Shown here piece after piece: positions 1-3,596 of a DNA stretch of 6,574 nt. Within the stretch, counting starts at the first letter, position 1; every line of letters starts with the position of its first letter. A program made the translations under genes and the position numbers. The notes under the pieces were generated by a model. The model was given only the letters and a program-made list of their open reading frames with translations, made no database searches and had not been told where the DNA came from. This stretch comes from Bacteroidota bacterium (GTDB lineage: Bacteria > Bacteroidota > Bacteroidia > Chitinophagales > Chitinophagaceae), in the NCBI GenBank assembly GCA_029778965.1, contig JAKPBL010000567.1, forward strand, positions 1 through 6,574, written 5' to 3'.

Positions 1-5
1 AATAA

Positions 6-614
6 TCAGCCGGCAGGCTGCACATCCACCTGGTGCAGGTCTTTGAACCGGTACAGTACTTCGTCGAGCCGGCTAACGGGAACACCTACCGTAAACAGGC
101 AAAACAACTGTACCTCCTGTTGCCGGATGCTGCAATTACACTGTTTCAGCACCTGCATCACCTCATTCATAAGGGTATAGTCGAATTGCAGGCGGTAAGG
201 CCTTTCTACCTGCTTTTGCTGTACGGGAATGGTCTGCAGCACCAGCGAAGCGGTATTCTTATACGCATTGATCAATCCCGGTACGCCCAGCAACGTGCCG
301 CCGAAGTAACGAACCACCACCACGCCGGTATTGGTCAGTTCGCGACTGTCGATCTGCCCCAGGATCGGCTTGCCGGCAGAACCGGCAGGCTCGCCGTCAT
401 CGCCCGCCCTGAACAGGTTGTTGTCGGCGCCGATACGATACGCAAAGCAATAATGGCTGGCCTTGGGATGTAGCTTTTTGATTTTTTCCATCTGCGCCTT
501 AAACCCGTCGGTACTTTCTACCGGGAAAGCATAACCGATAAACTTGCTGCCCCGGTCGGCAAACTGCGCCTCTCCCGTTTTATCAATGCAATTGTAGTGT
601 GTTCTTTCAGCCAT
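6..614 (-). CDS. YigZ/IMPACT family protein (UPF0029 + DUF1949 domains)
   Basis: The 202-residue protein has the full YigZ/IMPACT signature. HPKASHY lies at residues 49-55, a DDGEPAGSAGKP block at 72-83, and VVVVRYFGGT at 98-107 followed by LLGVPGLINAYK. These make up the N-terminal UPF0029 domain (about 15-125). Residues about 140-198 fit the DUF1949 C-terminal domain. Length matches the usual 200-210 residues, so the gene is complete and ends with TGA at 6-8. Family knowledge: the biochemical role of bacterial YigZ is not settled; eukaryotic IMPACT/YIH1 relatives modulate the GCN1-GCN2 stress pathway. A cytoplasmic location is inferred, since no signal peptide or membrane segment is visible. 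The ATG (612-614) lies inside the 3' end of ribD, with an 8-nt overlap (ATGGCTGA), so it is probably translated by coupling from ribD and has no promoter of its own. Family assignment is very secure; function is not. Confidence 0.95.
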   Translation of the reverse strand: MAERTHYNCIDKTGEAQFADRGSKFIGYAFPVESTDGFKAQMEKIKKLHPKASHYCFAYRIGADNNLFRAGDDGEPAGSAGKPILGQIDSRELTNTGVVVVRYFGGTLLGVPGLINAYKNTASLVLQTIPVQQKQVERPYRLQFDYTLMNEVMQVLKQCNCSIRQQEVQLFCLFTVGVPVSRLDEVLYRFKDLHQVDVQPAG

Positions 615-1596
615 GATAATAATATATCCTGTCGGTGCCGGCCGATTCCGTTTTATAATTGATCATTGCAGGGAGTGCCGGTGCATCGTATCCGCCGGGC
701 AGCAGCAGACCATCGTTCCTGATGATGCGCATTTCATCCCACAGGCCACTGTCTATAAAGGCTTGCAGCAATATGGTTCCGCCCTCCACGAGCAGGGAGC
801 CAATGCCTTTTTCGTGCAACAGGCGCATTGCCTGGGGCAGGGTCGCAGTCTGACCTGTCAGGTGAATGGTGGCTGCTTCGCCGTCGAAAACCTTGGCGGC
901 AGGCGGCACTTTATCCATACGATCAAAAACGACCCGAACAGGATTTTTGCCGGGCCATAGCCGGGTGGTAAGCGAAGGATTATCTGTCAATATGGTTCCA
1001 CTGCCCACAGCAATGGCTGCTTCTTCACTGCGCCAGCGATGTACCAGCCGGTTGGTCAGCGGGTGGCTGATAGCGGTTTGTTTCTTTCCTGCAGCGGCGA
1101 TTTTCCGGTCGCCTGATTCGGCCCACTTGAGTATAACATACGGTCTTTTGTTCTCGTGAAAACAAATAAACCGTTTGTTGAGGTCGATGCATTCTTTCTC
1201 CAGCACCCCTACTGTGCAGTCGATCCCGGCGGCTGTAATTTTTTCGATGCCTTTGCCGTCGACGGCCGGAAAGGGGTCGTGGCAGCCCACCACTACCCGC
1301 TGCACCCGTTCCCGGATAATACGGTCGGCGCAGGGCGGCGTTTTGCCGAAATGCGCGCAGGGCTCGAGCGATACATACAGGACGCTCTGTGTGATAAGAG
1401 GCCTGTCGGCCTCGCTTACCGACGCAAAGCAATTGACCTCGGCATGGGCTTCGCCATATACCTCGTGGAAACCTTCGCCGATGATGCGGTTATCGTGCAC
1501 CAGCACGGCGCCTACCATCGGGTTGGGCGCCACCCGACCAGCACCCAGGCGGGCCAGGTTGAGACAACGGTGCATGTACAATTCGTCGGTCGTCAT
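607..1596 (-). CDS. ribD: Bifunctional riboflavin biosynthesis protein RibD (deaminase/reductase)
   Basis: RibD catalyses two successive cytoplasmic steps of riboflavin synthesis: deamination of diaminohydroxyphosphoribosylaminopyrimidine, then NADPH-dependent reduction of the ribosyl side chain. With the ATG at 1594-1596 the protein has 329 residues. The N-terminal deaminase domain (about 1-140) shows APNPMVGAV, the HAE motif (H51, E53) and zinc cysteines C80 and C89 in PCAHFGKTPPC. The reductase domain (about 150-329) shows HRWRSEEAAIAVGSGTILTDNPSLT, PVRVVFD, LLVEGG and a late LPGGYDAPAL stretch. The frame also allows a TTG start at 1614, but the ATG matches the usual family start (MTTDELYMHRCLNLA) and has AGGA directly before it. 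One oddity: the reductase element usually written S-x-D-G-x-x-A reads SGDRKIA here, with Arg for Gly. It is the first gene of a two-gene operon with the YigZ gene. No FMN riboswitch was recognised upstream. Confidence 0.97.
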   Translation of the reverse strand: MTTDELYMHRCLNLARLGAGRVAPNPMVGAVLVHDNRIIGEGFHEVYGEAHAEVNCFASVSEADRPLITQSVLYVSLEPCAHFGKTPPCADRIIRERVQRVVVGCHDPFPAVDGKGIEKITAAGIDCTVGVLEKECIDLNKRFICFHENKRPYVILKWAESGDRKIAAAGKKQTAISHPLTNRLVHRWRSEEAAIAVGSGTILTDNPSLTTRLWPGKNPVRVVFDRMDKVPPAAKVFDGEAATIHLTGQTATLPQAMRLLHEKGIGSLLVEGGTILLQAFIDSGLWDEMRIIRNDGLLLPGGYDAPALPAMINYKTESAGTDRIYYYHG

Positions 1597-1611
1597 TCCT
1601 GTAATAAACTG

Positions 1612-1619
1612 CAAGTTTA
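1612..1619 (-). promoter_or_regulatory. Possible -7 element for ribD
   Basis: On the minus strand this reads TAAACTTG, one mismatch from the Bacteroidota -7 consensus TAnnTTTG, and it ends 15 nt before the ribD ATG. No convincing TTG/TTTG -33 element stands 19-21 nt upstream, so the call is weak. It overlaps the alternative TTG start, which is another reason to prefer the ATG at 1596. Confidence 0.22.
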
Positions 1620-1636
1620 CGCATTTGAAGCGGGTT

Positions 1637-1662
1637 AAAAGCGACTGGCTGCCAGCAGTCGC
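1637..1662 (-). terminator. Hairpin followed by TTTT upstream of ribD (terminator or attenuator-like)
   Basis: GCGACTG at 1641-1647 is perfectly complementary to CAGTCGC at 1656-1662, with an 8-nt loop. Read on the minus strand the hairpin is followed at once by TTTTAACC (1640 downwards), the layout of a short intrinsic terminator. It sits 40 nt before the ribD ATG and 15 nt after the stop of a possible micro-ORF. It could end a short upstream transcript, attenuate ribD, or be a chance fold. The T-tract is short, so efficiency would be modest. Confidence 0.35.
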
Positions 1663-1668
1663 CAGCCC

Positions 1669-1691
1669 AAGCCTTTCCTATTGCCAGGCTT
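1669..1691. repeat. Inverted repeat, 6-bp arms
   Basis: AAGCCT (1669-1674) and AGGCTT (1686-1691) are exact inverted copies with an 11-nt spacer. A 6-bp stem alone is common by chance. It is listed because it stands in line between two 7-bp inverted repeats (1641-1662 and 1697-1720) in the ribD leader. It covers the stop codon of the possible micro-ORF. Confidence 0.35.
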
Positions 1692-1761
1692 TATACCACT
1701 GCCCGTCGGCCGCGGCAGTGTGTTCAAAAAAGAGCCGCCGCCCTTTGGAGTCAAGCGGCAT
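1678..1761 (-). CDS. Possible 27-residue micro-ORF upstream of ribD
   Basis: On the minus strand an ATG at 1759-1761 opens a frame that starts MPLDSKGRR, ends DGQWYKAWQ and stops with TAG at 1678-1680. An in-frame ATG at 1849-1851 would give 57 residues, but would place the start far inside the opposite-strand leader. The composition is protein-like (mixed charged and aromatic residues, two Trp near the end), and a TTG-N20-TACGTTTC promoter-like pair stands just upstream. A terminator-like hairpin follows the stop. I recognise no family. It may be a leader peptide, a free small protein, the decayed tail of a lost gene, or a chance open frame across a structured leader. There is no direct evidence of translation. 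Confidence 0.25.
   Translation of the reverse strand: MPLDSKGRRLFFEHTAAADGQWYKAWQ
1697..1720. repeat. Inverted repeat, 7-bp arms
   Basis: CACTGCC (1697-1703) and GGCAGTG (1714-1720) are exact inverted copies with a 10-nt GC-rich spacer. It lies inside the possible micro-ORF on the minus strand, and could be an RNA stem-loop in the ribD leader or a dyad operator. A further GC-rich pair, GCCGC (1737-1741) with GCGGC (1755-1759), lies just beside it. Confidence 0.4.
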
Positions 1762-1775
1762 AGAAAGTTTTGTAT

Positions 1776-1806
1776 GAAACGTATAGGTTTTTTTGTATAT
1801 TGACAA
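1776..1806 (-). promoter_or_regulatory. Possible minus-strand Bacteroidota promoter for the ribD leader
   Basis: On the minus strand TTG (1804-1806) is followed after 20 nt by TACGTTTC (1776-1783). This fits the Bacteroidota pattern of a TTG/TTTG -33 and a TAnnTTTG -7, with one mismatch in the last base. A transcript starting about 6 nt later would contain the micro-ORF, all the inverted repeats and then ribD. The assignment rests on pattern matching only, in an AT-rich stretch where such matches occur by chance. Confidence 0.25.
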
Positions 1807-1894
1807 CGACGTTGGATCCAAAACGACTGTGAAGCAAATTGCTGTTGCCATATACTCGCTGAAAACCAGCCCCTCTTTTTCTTTGGGGAGAAAG

Positions 1895-3097
1895 ATGCCC
1901 CTTGCTTTGAGCAGGGTGCTTTTTGTCGTTTTTTTCCTATGTATCTGCTTCGCAGAAATTCTTCGCGTATATTTTGTAATGCCTTTCCCCGGTAGTCAGC
2001 AAACCGATACTATTCAGCTTGCTTACCGGATTGAAGCAAATATAACCTGGATACGATGGCTGGCCCTGTTGGTGGCGGGCAGCGTATCCATTCGGGTGTT
2101 TAAAAAAGGCCGCACCTGGGAAAAGACCGGAATGGTGTTCGCCTGGGTTACCTACATCGTGCTGCTGGTGCTGTTTAACGAACGCCTTCCGGCAGACAAG
2201 ATATTTTACCAGCCCGGCAATCGCGCTTTTCTCCCCATTGCGCAAACAGCCGAAAAAAACAAACTCGTGATTGGCGTAGTGCTGAACGGTGAAGCAAAAG
2301 CCTACCCCATTCAACTGATCGGTTATCACCACCAGGTTGTAGATACCGTGGGCAATCAGCCCCTCGTAATCACCTATTGCACCGTATGCCGCACTGGTCG
2401 CGCATACAGCACGCTGGTCAACGGCCGGCATGAATCGTTCAGGCTGGTCGGCATGGATCATTTCAATGCTGTTTTTGAAGACAATACGACCAAAACCTGG
2501 TGGCAGCAGGCCAATGGACTGGCCATTGCCGGTCCGCTGAAAGGGCAGCATCTTACCGAAATTGCTTCGGAACAAATGACGGCCGAGGCCTGGATGCGCC
2601 GCCATCCCAATTCCCTGGTAATGGCGCCCGATTCCTTATACGAGGAACGTTATTTCCGGCTGGAAGACTATGACAGGGGTACCATGCAAAGCGAACTCGT
2701 GAAGAGAAACCGGCAGTCGTGGCAACCGAAATCATGGATCGTGGGCGTGAAAAACGACAATACGGCGATGGCTTATGACTGGAATGAACTGGTCAAAAAA
2801 AGAATGATCCAGGACTCCGTGCGCGCCCTGCCCATTCTGCTGGCCATGGAAGCCGATACGGTGTCCTTCCACGTATATGACCGCCGCCTGAAGGGAGCTG
2901 TACTTCAATTCAATGAAGACATTGCCGACGAACAGTTCAGTGATATCAACACCCATTCCACCTGGAATATGGACGGGGTCTGCATAGCCGGCCCGTTGAA
3001 AGGCGAACGCCTCCGGCCGGTACAGGCTTACAATGAATTCTGGCATTCCTGGGAAAACTTCCAGCCAAACGCAAAAAAGTTTTTACCTGCTCCCTGA
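1895..3097 (+). CDS. DUF3179 domain-containing membrane protein
   Basis: From the ATG at 1895 this is a 400-residue protein. Three hydrophobic segments (about 8-27, 52-69 and 78-95) precede a soluble region of about 300 residues. That region carries GVVLNGEAKAYP (127-138), then the DUF3179 hallmark YCTVCRTGRAY with Cys162 and Cys165, then WWQQANGLAIAGPLKG (202-217). Family knowledge: DUF3179 has no established function; the paired cysteines could bind metal or be redox-active, which is inference. The soluble region looks like two diverged copies (about 127-238 and 284-390), each starting with GV and carrying AGPLKG near its end; only the first copy has the Cys pair. The frame is open back to a TTG at 1793 and a GTG at 1829. 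The ATG was chosen because purine-rich GGGGAGAAAG precedes it and the first TM follows directly, as in relatives. It is divergent from ribD and no convincing promoter was found. Confidence 0.9.
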   Translation: MPLALSRVLFVVFFLCICFAEILRVYFVMPFPGSQQTDTIQLAYRIEANITWIRWLALLVAGSVSIRVFKKGRTWEKTGMVFAWVTYIVLLVLFNERLPADKIFYQPGNRAFLPIAQTAEKNKLVIGVVLNGEAKAYPIQLIGYHHQVVDTVGNQPLVITYCTVCRTGRAYSTLVNGRHESFRLVGMDHFNAVFEDNTTKTWWQQANGLAIAGPLKGQHLTEIASEQMTAEAWMRRHPNSLVMAPDSLYEERYFRLEDYDRGTMQSELVKRNRQSWQPKSWIVGVKNDNTAMAYDWNELVKKRMIQDSVRALPILLAMEADTVSFHVYDRRLKGAVLQFNEDIADEQFSDINTHSTWNMDGVCIAGPLKGERLRPVQAYNEFWHSWENFQPNAKKFLPAP

Positions 3098-3103
3098 TTG
3101 CAT

Positions 3104-3130
3104 AAAAAAAACCGGAACAGGTCCGGCTTT
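3104..3130. terminator. Intrinsic terminator between convergent genes
   Basis: CCGGA (3112-3116) and TCCGG (3122-3126) form a perfect 5-bp stem with a 5-nt loop. Read on the minus strand the stem extends by a G-U and an A-T pair and is followed by eight T residues, a strong terminator for the lipoprotein gene at 3150-3533. Read on the plus strand it is followed by CTTTCTCT, a weaker tail that may also serve the DUF3179 gene ending at 3097. Confidence 0.75.
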
Positions 3131-3149
3131 CTCTATTACGATTGTATCA

Positions 3150-3533
3150 TTACCAACCGGTAGTATCCAGCGGTTTTCCGTCTTTATCAGTCATCTGACC
3201 GTCTTTATCGATCATCATGCCTTCTTCCAGCTTACGGGTTTTACCGCCTTTGGAAACTTCGCCGTTGGGCTTCACCACACGTCCATTGCTGGTGGTTACC
3301 GGTGCAGACAGGGCAGACCAGGTGCCGGCTGTAACAATCATTACTTTGCCTTCCTTAAATTGCATCAGGCTGTCTTTCGGCGCTGCAGGAGCGGCCGCTT
3401 CGGCAGTAGTATCGGGTGCTGGCGTAGCCGGGGTAGCAGCAACAGTATCAACCGGCGTTTCGTTTTGCTCAGCCGCGTTGTTACAGGCAGCCATGGCAGC
3501 GGTAATTGTCAGAATAGCCAAAAACTTTTTCAT
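3150..3533 (-). CDS. Small DUF6799-like lipoprotein
   Basis: A 127-residue protein that begins MKKFLAILTI, a short lipoprotein signal peptide with a lipobox-like MAAC ending at Cys17. An Ala/Pro/Thr-rich, low-complexity linker (about 18-53) follows. The C-terminal globular part (about 54-127) contains EGKVMIVTAGTW, VTTSNGRVVKPNGEV, EEGMMIDKDG and a final DKDGKPLDTTGW. These short Gly-turn beta units resemble the DUF6799 family seen in Bacteroidota; this is from memory of the family pattern and function is unknown. The frame stays open upstream to 3662, but that extension would overlap the divergent gene at 3597 and would bury the signal peptide, so the ATG at 3531-3533 is preferred. Membrane anchoring at the periplasmic face or outer membrane is inferred. 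It shares a terminator with the convergent DUF3179 gene and a promoter gap with the large VCBS gene. Confidence 0.8.
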   Translation of the reverse strand: MKKFLAILTITAAMAACNNAAEQNETPVDTVAATPATPAPDTTAEAAAPAAPKDSLMQFKEGKVMIVTAGTWSALSAPVTTSNGRVVKPNGEVSKGGKTRKLEEGMMIDKDGQMTDKDGKPLDTTGW

Positions 3534-3554
3534 GCGCAGGTATTTAATTTTTGG

Positions 3555-3562
3555 CAAAGCTA
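3555..3562 (-). promoter_or_regulatory. -7 promoter element for the small lipoprotein gene
   Basis: On the minus strand this reads TAGCTTTG, an exact match to the Bacteroidota -7 consensus TAnnTTTG, ending 21 nt before the ATG at 3533. No clear TTG/TTTG is seen 19-21 nt upstream, so the -33 half is weak or absent. The same 63-base AT-rich gap (3534-3596) must also hold the promoter of the divergent VCBS gene. On the plus strand only near matches (AATTTTTG at 3546-3553) are visible. Confidence 0.45.
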
Positions 3563-3596
3563 ACTTATTTAGATTTATCGCCATATTTTTAGTTAA

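Noticed and set aside
1744..1772. Plus-strand promoter TTTG-N17-AAGTTTTG for the DUF3179 gene
   Set aside because: The spacer is short, the -7 has a mismatch and it would give a leader of over 100 nt. The match is not strong enough to annotate.
1156..1777. Overlapping plus-strand frames opposite ribD and its leader
   Set aside because: They lie antisense to well-supported ribD motifs and have no recognisable domain.
1793..1894. N-terminal extension of the DUF3179 protein from TTG or GTG
   Set aside because: The extra 34 residues have no signal-like or conserved character, need a rare start codon and overlap promoter-like sequence. The ATG at 1895 directly precedes the first membrane segment.
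1597..1894. FMN riboswitch upstream of ribD
   Set aside because: None of the conserved RFN-element sequence blocks is visible on the minus strand; only simple hairpins are present.
1937..2605. 222-codon open frame on the minus strand
   Set aside because: It is a shadow of the DUF3179 gene, whose plus-strand frame has clear family motifs and membrane segments; the minus translation resembles no family.
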